A stretch of 36,176 nucleotides of DNA. Origin: a virus. The stretch is taken from positions 1-36,176 of the IMG/VR virus record IMGVR_UViG_3300003322_000433. One strand, written 5' to 3'. The translations under genes were made by a program, and so were the position numbers. Below, piece by piece: positions 6,523 to 15,410 of this stretch. Within the stretch, counting starts at the first letter, position 1. Each line of letters begins with the position of its first letter. The notes beneath the pieces were generated by a model. It had not been told where the DNA came from, ran no database searches, and worked only from the letters and a program-made list of their open reading frames with translations.

Positions 6523-6914
6523 TCCGCAAACTATGGCAACGATTCGTCGGACTGTTCCGCAAGCCGGCCAAACTAGACCTCGTGGCGATCAACTGCCGGA
6601 ACCAAGCCGCGCAGCTCAGGCTAAAGCCGCTGATCGACGGCCACATGCTCATGTGCCTGGAGAATCATGGCTACGATGCCCAGCTGAGGCCAGCCAAACA
6701 GTGCTCAGCGAATGATCCGGTGTTTCGTTGGCCAAGACGGCGCCCCATGGTTGCCGCGCTTCCCATGGCCTCCTATGCGGTCATGGCGCAGGAGGAGCAA
6801 ATCCAGAATTGGCTTGCCGTAAACGCCCTGACGTTCTGCTCCTCGGCGGATCAAGCGATGGGCGAGATATTCGGGATCGAGTTCGCGTCGGGTTATGAGC
6901 CGGTGGTAGGCTGA
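6519..6914 (+). CDS. unknown protein upstream of the small terminase (131 aa)
   Basis: This 131-residue protein begins with a basic amphipathic stretch (MIRKLWQRFVGLFRKP) and continues without any motif I can place. The ATG overlaps the upstream TGA. It lies between the replication module and the packaging genes. The basic start might bind nucleic acid or membrane; that is a guess. Confidence 0.6.
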   Translation: MIRKLWQRFVGLFRKPAKLDLVAINCRNQAAQLRLKPLIDGHMLMCLENHGYDAQLRPAKQCSANDPVFRWPRRRPMVAALPMASYAVMAQEEQIQNWLAVNALTFCSSADQAMGEIFGIEFASGYEPVVG

Positions 6915-6917
6915 GGC

Positions 6918-7445
6918 ATGCCGAGAAAGACCTATCCAAGCGATATCAAGCGCAAAAAGGAGGCCGACGCCAAAGCCGAAACCAGAGCTGCGGCAATGCT
7001 GGTGGAGAAAGAGCGCCAGCAGACCGCGTTCCTTGCCGCGTTCGTGGAAATGGGCACTGATCTTCGCGCCCGGCAGGCAGTGAAGCTCACGAAGTCGGTG
7101 GTGGAGCACTGGAAGGCCACAGACCCCAAGTTCCTGCTTGCCTACGAGGCCGCGGACGAGGATATCGGGCAAAAACTGGAGGGCAAGGCCGTCGATCTAG
7201 CCCTAGAGACAGCGGGCGGGCCAGGGGAGAAGACCCTGCTCACCCTGTTGGCAGCTCGCAACGAGCGCTACCGAAAGAATCTGAACATCCGGCATTCTGG
7301 CCCCGACGGTGGGCCTGTAGGCTTGGCATTCACGAGCCCTGAAGCTGTTAAAGCTCAGTTAATTGCTGTGGCGCACCAATTCCCCACTGTTGCGCCGATC
7401 ATCCGGCAGACACTGTCCGAAGTGCTTGAAGCGCTACCGAAGTAA
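6918..7445 (+). CDS. terminase small subunit-like protein (TerS)
   Basis: The 175-residue protein has a Lys/Ala-rich N-terminal helix. A helix-turn-helix-like region follows (FVEMGTDLRARQAVKLTKSV, then VEHWKATDPKFLLAYEAA), and then a helical oligomerisation part ending in LLTLLAARNERYRKN. This order, including the '[L/F]LxARxxxxYR' phrase, is typical of phage small terminases that recognise the packaging site. Position supports it: it opens the packaging/virion block, though three genes separate it from TerL rather than the usual zero or one. Start chosen at ATG 6918. Confidence 0.65.
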   Translation: MPRKTYPSDIKRKKEADAKAETRAAAMLVEKERQQTAFLAAFVEMGTDLRARQAVKLTKSVVEHWKATDPKFLLAYEAADEDIGQKLEGKAVDLALETAGGPGEKTLLTLLAARNERYRKNLNIRHSGPDGGPVGLAFTSPEAVKAQLIAVAHQFPTVAPIIRQTLSEVLEALPK

Positions 7446-7471
7446 ACGACCTCTATACCGTACTTTACATA

Positions 7472-7981
7472 ATGCACATCCCCGATACGCCCCTCATCCG
7501 CGCCCTCTATAAAGCCCATGCCGACGCCGCGCGGAACAACGACAACGCGTCGAAGCTGGCAGCGATCCAGGCCTACCAAGGCAGCGGGGACATGGGGAAG
7601 GCGATTGCTGCGGCGATCATGACGCTGGGGCACTTGCATGCGCCGATTGAGCAGGCGTGGCACGTGTTCGGAGGGGATAGGTTCTTGGGTGACGACGGCA
7701 AGAGGACGCCAGGCTTTGGTAACTCATTCCATGATGGAGGCGATCCGGCATTTTGGCCGGTCAGAAATGAGTTAAGCGATGGTGATCGCGCATGGATATG
7801 TGAGGCAGAGGAACTGGTGGGCCTCCCTGCCAATGCTGCGATGTACACCGCGGCCGTCTGTCACGCCCATAGCCTGCCACCAGAAGCCGGCCTCCTAATC
7901 TTCCTCCAAGCCCGCTTGCCCGTTTGGTTCGAGGCGTGCATGCTTCACGCGCCGCCCCCGTTGTGGGGCGGTAATCCGTAG
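7472..7981 (+). CDS. degenerate citrate-synthase-like protein (169 aa)
   Basis: The sequence follows the C-terminal half of citrate synthase or citryl-CoA lyase. GHLHAP (53-58) matches the 'GPLHG' loop with its catalytic His (H56). GKRTPGFGNSFHDGGDP (76-92) matches 'GKRIPGFGHRVH..DPR'. LPANAAMYTAAV (118-129) matches 'NVDFYSAxV', and FLQARLPVWFEA (144-155) matches 'FAxxRxxGWxAH'. However, the second catalytic His is Asn (N84) and the catalytic Asp is Ala. Only one of three catalytic residues remains, so normal activity is unlikely. No ribosome site precedes the ATG. It lies between TerS and virion genes, suggesting a recruited structural or CoA/acyl-binding role. The similarity is seen by eye only. 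Confidence 0.6.
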   Translation: MHIPDTPLIRALYKAHADAARNNDNASKLAAIQAYQGSGDMGKAIAAAIMTLGHLHAPIEQAWHVFGGDRFLGDDGKRTPGFGNSFHDGGDPAFWPVRNELSDGDRAWICEAEELVGLPANAAMYTAAVCHAHSLPPEAGLLIFLQARLPVWFEACMLHAPPPLWGGNP

Positions 7982-7982
7982 A

Positions 7983-7998
7983 AGTTTCACGTGGAACA
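7983..7998. promoter_or_regulatory. parS-like (ParB-binding) palindrome
   Basis: AGTTTCACGTGGAACA matches the bacterial chromosomal parS consensus TGTTNCACGTGAAACA at 14 of 15 defined positions if the common A/G variant is allowed. Its 14-base core fits GTTYCACGTGRAAC perfectly. It lies in the short gap between the citrate-synthase-like gene and the next virion gene. No ParA or ParB gene is present, so any binding would use host ParB. I saw no second copy with this core. Confidence 0.6.
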
Positions 7999-8011
7999 AT
8001 TGGAGAGTGTT

Positions 8012-8539
8012 ATGTCAAATCTGATCATGCAGGCCCTTCGCTCCATCCAGTCCGGCACGCCGTTCAGCGGTGCGCAAGAGCAGGGAGCGCTGCGCAAATT
8101 CGTCGGTATCAACCATGCAGCCCGCAAGGCAGCCGTCCAGACGGTCACCAGCTCGACGGTGTTCGTGAACGATGACACGCTGTTCGTGGAACTGCCTGTG
8201 GGCGAGCACCTATTCGACATTTACGCGCCCATGACCTGCGCGGCAGCTGGCAACATCAAGATGCAGTTTGTGGCGGCTGGCGGATTGGCGGTGTCGGCTA
8301 TCAAGGCAACGGCTACCCTGGGGCTGGACGCGACGGCTCCAACGTTGCTCGACATCACCGCGCTTAGTAGCTCGGTGAACGGCGGCACCTCCACGGCGTG
8401 GACCCAGCTCAATATCCGCGGCTCTGTGTTCGTGACGGCGCAGGGCATCCTGCAATTCCAGTGGGCGCAGCAGGCCAGTAGCGTCACGGCGACAACCATC
8501 CGAGCCGGCTCGACCATCCAGACTCGTCAGGTCTTGTGA
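8012..8539 (+). CDS. putative virion protein, decoration type (175 aa)
   Basis: I start this at ATG 8012, which has GGAGAG six bases upstream, rather than at the GTG at 7991 inside the parS-like element. After a short helical N-terminus the protein is beta-rich with many Thr/Ser/Ala and TVFVNDDTLFVELPVGEH, NIRGSVFVTAQGILQFQWAQ and a C-terminal TIQTRQVL. This composition is typical of capsid decoration or head-surface proteins. No specific family is recognised. It is coupled to the next gene by GTGA. Confidence 0.55.
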   Translation: MSNLIMQALRSIQSGTPFSGAQEQGALRKFVGINHAARKAAVQTVTSSTVFVNDDTLFVELPVGEHLFDIYAPMTCAAAGNIKMQFVAAGGLAVSAIKATATLGLDATAPTLLDITALSSSVNGGTSTAWTQLNIRGSVFVTAQGILQFQWAQQASSVTATTIRAGSTIQTRQVL

Positions 8540-9177
8540 TCCTACCCACCGAAAACGAAGCACTCAGGCAGGCCAACGTTTCCCCCGATGTGGTGGAGGC
8601 GTTGGCCTTCCTCTTGAAGGACCGGCCTATTGTGGTCGCTAAGGTGGTGTCGCCCTTGGACCTTGGTTCGACCGGCGGGACGCTCATCAGTTGGACGGCC
8701 ACCAATGGCGCCCTGGCACGCGGCACGATGATCCGGGCGACGCTGTGGGGCTCGTGCACGGTGGACACCTCGGATAGCTACTACCTGCGTTGCGCTCCGC
8801 TGGACACCTCAGGCGGTAGCTATGCTGTCAGTGCTAGGGCTGACTTTGCCCCCGGGGTGTTGGCTAACTTCGCCTGGCAAATCGACGCAGCATGGCGACT
8901 GTCTGGTGAGTCTGGCCTCAACACGCCAGCCAAGGCCCTGGCGCTCAACGTCAACGCGACCGAACGCCTACTGTTCAGCACGGATCAGGACGGCACGGAC
9001 AGTTTCGGCGGTGGGTTTGGTGGCATTCCGCCTGTCCTGTGCTGCGTCGCCAGTCGATTCACCGCCGGCCACGACCTGTACACAGGAAAGCCGCAGACAT
9101 TCAGCGTGTTCTTCCAGCCGCGCAACGGCAACACTACGAACATCGTCTGCAATGGCGGCTTCATGGAGGTGTTCTAG
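8536..9177 (+). CDS. putative virion protein (213 aa)
   Basis: The GTG start overlaps the preceding TGA. The 213-residue product begins with an acidic helix and continues as a Gly/Thr/Ser-rich beta protein with no membrane segment or catalytic motif. Its tail (FSVFFQPRNGNTTNIVCNGG) suggests a beta-sandwich virion protein. It ends one base into the TerL start. A head fibre or decoration role is plausible but unproven. Confidence 0.5.
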   Translation: MILPTENEALRQANVSPDVVEALAFLLKDRPIVVAKVVSPLDLGSTGGTLISWTATNGALARGTMIRATLWGSCTVDTSDSYYLRCAPLDTSGGSYAVSARADFAPGVLANFAWQIDAAWRLSGESGLNTPAKALALNVNATERLLFSTDQDGTDSFGGGFGGIPPVLCCVASRFTAGHDLYTGKPQTFSVFFQPRNGNTTNIVCNGGFMEVF

Positions 9178-10655
9178 TGCTCGACGTCGCCAACACGGCG
9201 GCAGAGCAGCATGCGTTGGGCATGCTTGGCGCCTTGGCCAAAAAGCTCATCGCGAACCTGCTGGACACCTTTTTTCCTGAAACGGGGCCATTCGCCCGCG
9301 ACCTGTTCCCGAAGCACATGCAGGCCATTGCCGAGACGTGCACGGCCAAGGTGCTGTCGATCTTTGGTGGCAACCGAGCGGGCAAGACCCTGCTCCTGGC
9401 CTACATCGCCTCCGTCTGGCTGACAGGGCGCTATCCCTGGTGGTGGATGGGCCGCAAGTTCCCGAAGCCCACGGACGGCTGGGTGGCGACGCAGACCAGC
9501 TCGCTCATGGTCAAGGGATTGCAGAAGTACCTGATCGGCTCGGATGGCACCGGAGGCATGATCGCCGCCGAGGACATTGTGCATATCGACTGGTCCCCGG
9601 CGATGGGCATGGCGTCGCGCGTCCATATCCGCCACCAGCCGACCGGGCTTATCTCGACACTGGAGTTTAAAACCTACGATATGGGTTGGCGCCGGTTCCA
9701 AACGGCGACGCTTGATTGGGTCATCCTGGACGAGGAACCGCCCGCGATGATCTTCTCGGAAGCCCTGACCCGTACCGCAAACAGGGAAGGGATCGGCATC
9801 CTCGGGTTTACTGCCCTGCAAGGCGTGACCCCGCTCGTGGCCCACCTTTGGCCCGAGATTGCCGGCGGCGCGCCGGAGGAGTTCATGGACGCGGAGGAAG
9901 TGGTCCGCGACATGATGAAGCGGGTATGCATCGGCTGGAAGGACGTTCCGCCGTCGGTGCTGCCTATCGCCGAGCGCGCAAGGTTGTCCGCATCCTACCT
10001 GCCACACGAGCGACAGGCTCGTATGGACGGCGTGCCCATGCTGGGCCGCGGACTCGTGTACCCATTGGGGCAGGACTCGTTCACTTGCGAGCCGTTCGAG
10101 ATTCCCGCCGAGTGGCCGCGGCTGTGCGCAGTGGACCCGGGCGGTACCCCTGGAGGCACAGGCAAGACGGCCGCCATCTGGTGTGCCTTCGACCCGTACA
10201 ACTTCATCTGGTACGCCTACAGCGAGCACTATCAGGATTGGGCGCCGATCCCGGTGCACGTCTCGGCCCTGAGCAAGCGCGGGAAGTGGATTCCGATGCT
10301 GCTGGACCCCGCCGGGCGCAACATCACGGATGGCAAGGCGGTGTATGCCGAATACGTGCAGGAGTTGCAGGAGGTCAATGAGAACTGGCCTGTCCACAAG
10401 GCGGACAAGCGGTTTACCGTGGGTCGCGTGGAACTGTTCGGGGAACTGCAATCAGGGTCGCTCAAGGTGTTCAGCACCCTGCGCCACACCCTGGCCGAGC
10501 ACCGCCAGTACGTCATCAACGAAAAGAGCGACTATGTGGGCCCCCATCACCTGTGGGACTGTTTGCGCTACATTGTGCGCGGCAAACACCACGCGGCCGT
10601 GAAGCCTTCGCGCGGCGCCTCCGATGTTCCCATGAAAGAGCAGAGGTTTTTCTAA
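9177..10655 (+). CDS. terminase large subunit (TerL)
   Basis: The 492-residue packaging motor has all the expected landmarks. Walker A is GGNRAGKT (64-71). Walker B is WVILDEE (181-187), including the catalytic Glu. The C-terminal RNase H-like nuclease carries Asp residues in AVDPGGT (D320), MLLDPAGR (D377) and HHLWDCLRYI (D461). I chose the GTG at 9177 because it overlaps the previous stop and has GGAGG at 9166-9170. TerL docks on the portal, pumps DNA using ATP and cuts it. It overlaps the portal start by one base. Confidence 0.93.
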   Translation: MLDVANTAAEQHALGMLGALAKKLIANLLDTFFPETGPFARDLFPKHMQAIAETCTAKVLSIFGGNRAGKTLLLAYIASVWLTGRYPWWWMGRKFPKPTDGWVATQTSSLMVKGLQKYLIGSDGTGGMIAAEDIVHIDWSPAMGMASRVHIRHQPTGLISTLEFKTYDMGWRRFQTATLDWVILDEEPPAMIFSEALTRTANREGIGILGFTALQGVTPLVAHLWPEIAGGAPEEFMDAEEVVRDMMKRVCIGWKDVPPSVLPIAERARLSASYLPHERQARMDGVPMLGRGLVYPLGQDSFTCEPFEIPAEWPRLCAVDPGGTPGGTGKTAAIWCAFDPYNFIWYAYSEHYQDWAPIPVHVSALSKRGKWIPMLLDPAGRNITDGKAVYAEYVQELQEVNENWPVHKADKRFTVGRVELFGELQSGSLKVFSTLRHTLAEHRQYVINEKSDYVGPHHLWDCLRYIVRGKHHAAVKPSRGASDVPMKEQRFF

Positions 10656-13066
10656 TGGCCGTGCCCTCGACCGAATTGCCCCCGCAGGACAGCTCTGCCG
10701 GCGAAGGCATCACGATGGAAGTGCTCCAGGGGTTTCAGTCGATCCCGTTGGAGAAGATAGACCTGGTAATGCTTGAGCAGATGCGCGATGAACTGAAGGC
10801 CGCACAGGCTGCCGCGGAACTGCTGCCAGAGGGCGACGAAGGGGAAGGCGCTGCCGAGGAACTGATCGGCGCCATGCTCGACTTCATCGAGAATTTGGAG
10901 GCTGAGCAGGTCCGGCGTCTTGATGCCTTATGCCTGGAGCTGTCCAAGGATCACGACAAGGCCATCGAAGCGCGCAAAGACGTTGACGCGCGCATGATCG
11001 ATGACGAGCTGCAATACCAGGGCAAACGCCGCCTGCAAGTCTCCAAAATGTACCCGTCGGACTCGACCGGCGAGCGAGACACGGACGACGAGACGACGAT
11101 CCACGCCACGCGCAACAAGACGGAAATGTACGCGGCGCGGCTTATCGACATGATGCTGCCGACGAATGCCGTGCCGTTCCGGGTGGACCCTGTGGAAGAC
11201 CCGGACCCGGAGTGTGTGCTGGCGTACTCCGAGCCTGCGCCACCACAGCCAGGCCCCGATGGGCAGCCCGTTCCGCCCACTGACCCGAAACTGGCCTTGG
11301 ACGATGCGAACTCGCGCGCCGCGGCCAAGATGTTCGAGAAGATCAAGAAACAGCTGCTGGAAGGCGGCCTGTTGAATCACGGTCGCCGCATGATCCGCGA
11401 CGCGTGCAAGTATGGCTACGGCATCCTTGAAGGGCCGTTCCCGCACTACAAGCGCCGGGTGAAGGTGAAGGGCGGCAAGGCCGAAATGGTGGTCGAAAAG
11501 GAGTCCTGCCCTGGCCTCGACTACGTGGACCCGTTTTACTGGTGGTACGACATGACCCCGAACATGGACGAATGCCGCAAGGCGTTCCGTCTGCACATTT
11601 GGGATCGTGCCAAGCTGATGGAGTTCAAGAAGTATCCGAACGTCATCCAGTACAACGTCGACAAGCTCTTGGAGCAGGACCGGGAAGGTCAGAGCAAGAC
11701 GGACTTTCCGTCGAACCTCGCCACGGTCATCCGCCAGCGCAACTCCGCGCTCGGGATGGTGGAGCCCATCGATAACCGCTGGGCCATCATCAAGGCCACA
11801 TGCGCTATCTCGGCCGAGCGCCTGAAGACTGTCACCGGTATCGAATGGCAGCACCCGGACACCATGCCGCTGGTAGAGATTTGGTGGTGCAACGGGAAGT
11901 GCCTGAAGTTCAAGCTGTCGCCGATGGAATGCGGCTGGCGGATGCCGTACTACGTCATGACGCTTATTCCCATTGACGACACGGTGTATGGCGGAGGTGT
12001 GCCGTACCTTGCTCGGGCGTCGCAGCGAGTTATTGAGGGCGGGTGGGAAGCTACGCTCACGAATGCGGCCGTTGCGGCAGCGCCGCTACTGTTCATGCGC
12101 AAGGGAAAGGTAACGCCGGCCGACAAGAAATGGCGCTGGCGTGGTCCCAAGCAGTTCGACGTGACGGCGACCGACGAAGGAAACGGCGTCGATATCCGCA
12201 ATTACTTCGAATCTCTGGTAATTCCGTCGAACGTCGAAGGGAATCTCCAGCTTGTGGCCGCCGCGTCCAAGCTCATGGACGAGGACACCTGGTTCAGCCA
12301 GATATTGCAAGGCAACATCACCGAGGCCGGCATGGCACCGGCATCGATGGCCGTGCAGATGATCAATCTCGCGACCGTATTCCAGCGCATGTTGGCCGCG
12401 GACTGCGACGACAACGTGTGGACCCCGCTTTCCAACCAATGGAACCTGTGGAACCTGATCTACTACCCCGAGGACAAGGAGTCCAAGGGCGACTTTATCG
12501 TCAAGGGCACGGCGTCAAGCGCGTTGGTGGCTCGGGATATCCAGATTCAGCACACCCAGGTGGCGTTGCAGCTTTCGGACAATCCGCGTTTCCAGGGCTT
12601 CACCGATGATTTCGAGCTGTGGCTGGCGCTGACCAATCAGCTCGAAATGCCGAACAAGGATTTGGTCAACCTACCGCGCGATAAGGCGATGGAGCGTCAG
12701 GCGCAATTGCAGGGTGGTGGTCCGCCGCCGGAATTGCAGGCCAAACAGATGGAAATCGAGTCGCGTGAGCGCATCGAAATGGCGAGGTTGCAGCTGGAAG
12801 GTCAGAAAGCAGCATCGGCGGCGCAGGTCGATCAGATGCGCATCGATGCTGACATGCAGGTTGCCCAGCTTAACTATCAGGCCGTGCTGGTGAAGGCGCA
12901 GGCCGATAGCGGTATCGCCATGGCCCAGCTTGCTAACGACGCCGAGAAGGCGACGCAGAAGGAAGCCACTGCCCGCGCGAAGATTGGTGCCGACGCGCAG
13001 ACGAAGATGACGATGCAGGAACGTGAATTGACGGCGACGCCGAACCCGCACAGCAGGCTTGATTGA
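10655..13066 (+). CDS. portal protein
   Basis: This 803-residue protein directly follows TerL, with a TAATG overlap. The size fits the large portals of short-tailed phages. An acidic helical N-terminus is followed by a mixed core with ATRNKTEMYAARLIDMMLP, DPFYWWYDMTPNMDECRKAF and GVPYLARASQRVIEGGWEA, features of podoviral portals. The C-terminal 130 residues are a Gln/Ala-rich helix (QMEIESRERIEMARLQLEG), like the barrel of P22-type portals. Twelve copies would form the DNA gateway at one capsid vertex. Confidence 0.85.
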   Translation: MAVPSTELPPQDSSAGEGITMEVLQGFQSIPLEKIDLVMLEQMRDELKAAQAAAELLPEGDEGEGAAEELIGAMLDFIENLEAEQVRRLDALCLELSKDHDKAIEARKDVDARMIDDELQYQGKRRLQVSKMYPSDSTGERDTDDETTIHATRNKTEMYAARLIDMMLPTNAVPFRVDPVEDPDPECVLAYSEPAPPQPGPDGQPVPPTDPKLALDDANSRAAAKMFEKIKKQLLEGGLLNHGRRMIRDACKYGYGILEGPFPHYKRRVKVKGGKAEMVVEKESCPGLDYVDPFYWWYDMTPNMDECRKAFRLHIWDRAKLMEFKKYPNVIQYNVDKLLEQDREGQSKTDFPSNLATVIRQRNSALGMVEPIDNRWAIIKATCAISAERLKTVTGIEWQHPDTMPLVEIWWCNGKCLKFKLSPMECGWRMPYYVMTLIPIDDTVYGGGVPYLARASQRVIEGGWEATLTNAAVAAAPLLFMRKGKVTPADKKWRWRGPKQFDVTATDEGNGVDIRNYFESLVIPSNVEGNLQLVAAASKLMDEDTWFSQILQGNITEAGMAPASMAVQMINLATVFQRMLAADCDDNVWTPLSNQWNLWNLIYYPEDKESKGDFIVKGTASSALVARDIQIQHTQVALQLSDNPRFQGFTDDFELWLALTNQLEMPNKDLVNLPRDKAMERQAQLQGGGPPPELQAKQMEIESRERIEMARLQLEGQKAASAAQVDQMRIDADMQVAQLNYQAVLVKAQADSGIAMAQLANDAEKATQKEATARAKIGADAQTKMTMQERELTATPNPHSRLD

Positions 13067-13329
13067 TGTTCACCATCGAAGACCTCGAAAAAGATAGTGC
13101 CGCCGCGCTGGAGCGAATCGACTTCGATTCACCGACTTGGCGAGCCATTGAACGATGGTTGACCGCGCAGGACTGGCTGCAATTGCGGTCTCTGGCATCG
13201 CAGACCATGGACCCAGTGAAGACAGAGCAGGCCCGGGCTCGCCTGTTCGCCCTGCGCGCGTTGCGCGATTTGCCGACTCTGGCACCCAAGAAGCCCGCCA
13301 ATCCCGTCTCTGAGGAAGACCCGTCGTGA
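13066..13329 (+). CDS. small virion-module protein of unknown function (87 aa)
   Basis: The ATG overlaps the portal stop (TGATG). The 87-residue product is helical and acidic at the start (MFTIEDLEKDSAAALERIDF), with WRAIERWLTAQDWLQLRSLA in the middle. Small helical proteins between portal and scaffold are common in such modules, but I recognise no family. It is coupled to the next gene by GTGA. Confidence 0.65.
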   Translation: MFTIEDLEKDSAAALERIDFDSPTWRAIERWLTAQDWLQLRSLASQTMDPVKTEQARARLFALRALRDLPTLAPKKPANPVSEEDPS

Positions 13330-14357
13330 TTCCTGACCAAGACAACGAAATCCGCACCGCCGAAGACGCCTTCGCGGCCGTTATTGCCGAGCACAAGGCT
13401 GCGGAGGCTGGCAACACAGAGCAGCAGCAGGAAAAGCCCGCTGCGCGCGAGTTCAATCGCGACGATCAGGGCCGCTTTGCTGCCGGTGAGCAGCAGCAGG
13501 AAGGCGAGAAAGAGCCCTTTGAGGGATTCTCGCAGCTTCCGGAGCCTGCTCAGGCCGCCTATCGACAATTGATGGGCGAGCGAGATACATTCAGCCGCGA
13601 ACGGGACGAGCTTCGCCGTAAACACGCCGAAGTTGCGAACCGGGTGCCGTACCTACAGCGAGAGCTAGCCAAGTATCAGCATGCGCCGCAGCAAAAGCCT
13701 GCGCCGACTGCGAAACAGGCCGCCGAGCTGAAGAAATGGGAAGACCTGAAACAGCGATTCCCGGAAGATGCGGAAGCCATTGACGAAAAGCTCAATGCCT
13801 TGCGCCAGGAATTCGGTGATGTTGGGTCGCTCGCCAAGCAACTTGCCGAGCTGAAGGAGTGGAAAGACACACTCCAGACCGAACGCGAAAACGCCGAGAT
13901 TTACGCCGCGCACGACGCGCTTGCGGAGCGGGTTCCAGACTGGAAAGTGCTGGCCGGCTTTGAAGATGCCGACGGCAACCCCATCGACCCGTCCGAAGCC
14001 GTTTTCCACCCGGAAGTGGCCGCGTGGATCGATGCACAGCCCGGATACCTTAAGAAAGCGTATCTGGAAGTGCTGACCCAAACGCGAGACACCGACGCGC
14101 AGGCGGAGATTTTCGAGAGATTCAAGGGCGATTACCTTGCTGCCCTGGAAGCCGAGGAAGCGGCGAACGGCCAACCCTCGACCCAGCCACAAGGCAATCG
14201 CAAGCGGCAGGACGCGCTTGCCGACGTTTCGCCTACTGGCGGCGGCGGGAACGGACTGGACCGTGACGAACGCAAGCCTTTCGGCCCAAGCCGCGAGGAT
14301 GCCTTCGCCGATACGGTCAGCCGCTACAGAGAACAATTCCGAACCGGTAGGCGCTAA
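13326..14357 (+). CDS. scaffolding-like protein
   Basis: The 343-residue, highly charged, Gln/Glu/Ala-rich protein lies between portal and major capsid genes, where scaffolds are encoded. It has an acidic N-terminus, long coiled-coil-type stretches (about 85-195) and a basic Gly/Ser-containing C-terminus (FGPSREDAFADTVSRYREQF). Scaffold C-termini typically bind capsid protein. The start is GTG, overlapping the previous TGA. Sequence identity is not used here; the call rests on composition and position. Confidence 0.65.
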   Translation: MIPDQDNEIRTAEDAFAAVIAEHKAAEAGNTEQQQEKPAAREFNRDDQGRFAAGEQQQEGEKEPFEGFSQLPEPAQAAYRQLMGERDTFSRERDELRRKHAEVANRVPYLQRELAKYQHAPQQKPAPTAKQAAELKKWEDLKQRFPEDAEAIDEKLNALRQEFGDVGSLAKQLAELKEWKDTLQTERENAEIYAAHDALAERVPDWKVLAGFEDADGNPIDPSEAVFHPEVAAWIDAQPGYLKKAYLEVLTQTRDTDAQAEIFERFKGDYLAALEAEEAANGQPSTQPQGNRKRQDALADVSPTGGGGNGLDRDERKPFGPSREDAFADTVSRYREQFRTGRR

Positions 14358-14372
14358 GTTAGGAGCCAAGTC

Positions 14373-15395
14373 ATGGCACAGCGCACTTACGCCAATTGGG
14401 GGCCGAATGCGGCCACCCAGGAGCAATATCTGGCCCTCGACCATGTGCTGACCACAGCGCCCGGTTACGAGGTCATCAAAATCGCCTGCGGTGAGGTGAC
14501 GATGCCTCGCCAGTCCGGTCGATCCATCACCATGCCGCGATGGCTGGCTTCCGCCGTGGACGCTACGCCGGCCCCCGAGGGCACGCAGAAGGAATCGCGC
14601 ACCCTGCTGCGTGATGAGTTCCCCGGCACGATGCAGCGCTACACCGAGCGTTATCAGGTGTCGCGCGTGGCGTACGACTTGGAGCCGTGGGATGCGGTCA
14701 AGGCGGCCGCGGATATCCTGGCGAAGAACCTGATCCCGTCCACCCGTGAGCGTGTGCGCTGGAACGCCGCGACCTCTGGTAACAACGTGGTCTACAACTC
14801 GTCATCGATCACCACGCGCAACACGGTGAACGGGCCGATCACTCCGGGGCGCATCCAGACCATCATCCGCTCGCTGTCGGCCACCAAGGCAATGACGTTT
14901 GCGGACCAGATCGACGGGCAGAACAAAGAAGGCACGTCGCCGGTCGAGTCGGGCTTCTACGGTTTCTTCCACTCGGACGAAGAGCCGGACCTGCGCGCAT
15001 TGCCGGGCTTCCAGCTGGCGGTGACGTACCCGAACGGGGGTACCAAGAAGTTCCGCGAGTTCGGCGCGTTCCAGAACCTGCGTTGCTTCACGACCCCTGA
15101 GGCGCTGAAGGTTGCCGGTGGCGGCGCTTCGAGCACGTCCATGCTGAACACCGCGGGCGTGGCGGACGTGTACCTGAACGTCATTTGCGGCAAGGAATTC
15201 TTGACCACGGTCAAGCTTGCTGGCGCCGGTAAGAATGGCTTCGGCAATCTGGACGTCAAGATTCTTGACCAGCCGGACAAGGCCGACCCGAACAACAATT
15301 GGGTCGATATCGTGGCCTCGTGGTACGACCTCTGTATCCTCACCTCGCAGGATTGGGGCTGGCGCTACGAAACTGCCGCTTCGGCCAACCTGTAA
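14373..15395 (+). CDS. major capsid protein, N4-gp56-like
   Basis: This 340-residue protein has a strong AGGAG ribosome site 9 bases before its ATG. The layout resembles the N4-gp56 family of HK97-fold capsid proteins: an N-terminal arm (TYANWGPNAATQEQYLALDH), then SRVAYDLEPWDAVKAAADIL, RERVRWNAATSG and a C-terminal DIVASWYDLCILTSQDWGW. Its place after the scaffold-like gene fits. It would build the icosahedral shell. A UUCG-type terminator lies one gene downstream, so this section may be transcribed more than the genes after it. Confidence 0.82.
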   Translation: MAQRTYANWGPNAATQEQYLALDHVLTTAPGYEVIKIACGEVTMPRQSGRSITMPRWLASAVDATPAPEGTQKESRTLLRDEFPGTMQRYTERYQVSRVAYDLEPWDAVKAAADILAKNLIPSTRERVRWNAATSGNNVVYNSSSITTRNTVNGPITPGRIQTIIRSLSATKAMTFADQIDGQNKEGTSPVESGFYGFFHSDEEPDLRALPGFQLAVTYPNGGTKKFREFGAFQNLRCFTTPEALKVAGGGASSTSMLNTAGVADVYLNVICGKEFLTTVKLAGAGKNGFGNLDVKILDQPDKADPNNNWVDIVASWYDLCILTSQDWGWRYETAASANL

Positions 15396-15410
15396 TCCGG
15401 GAGAACTACC

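Noticed and set aside
7456-7480. Half of a dif-like XerD site (TTATGTAAAGT on the minus strand)
   Set aside because: The other arm does not resemble a XerC site; only one half-site matches, so chance is likely.
9174-10451. 425-codon open frame on the minus strand
   Set aside because: Antisense to TerL, whose motifs are clear; composition typical of a shadow frame.
10928-11854. 308-codon open frame on the minus strand
   Set aside because: Antisense to the portal; no domain and shadow-type composition.
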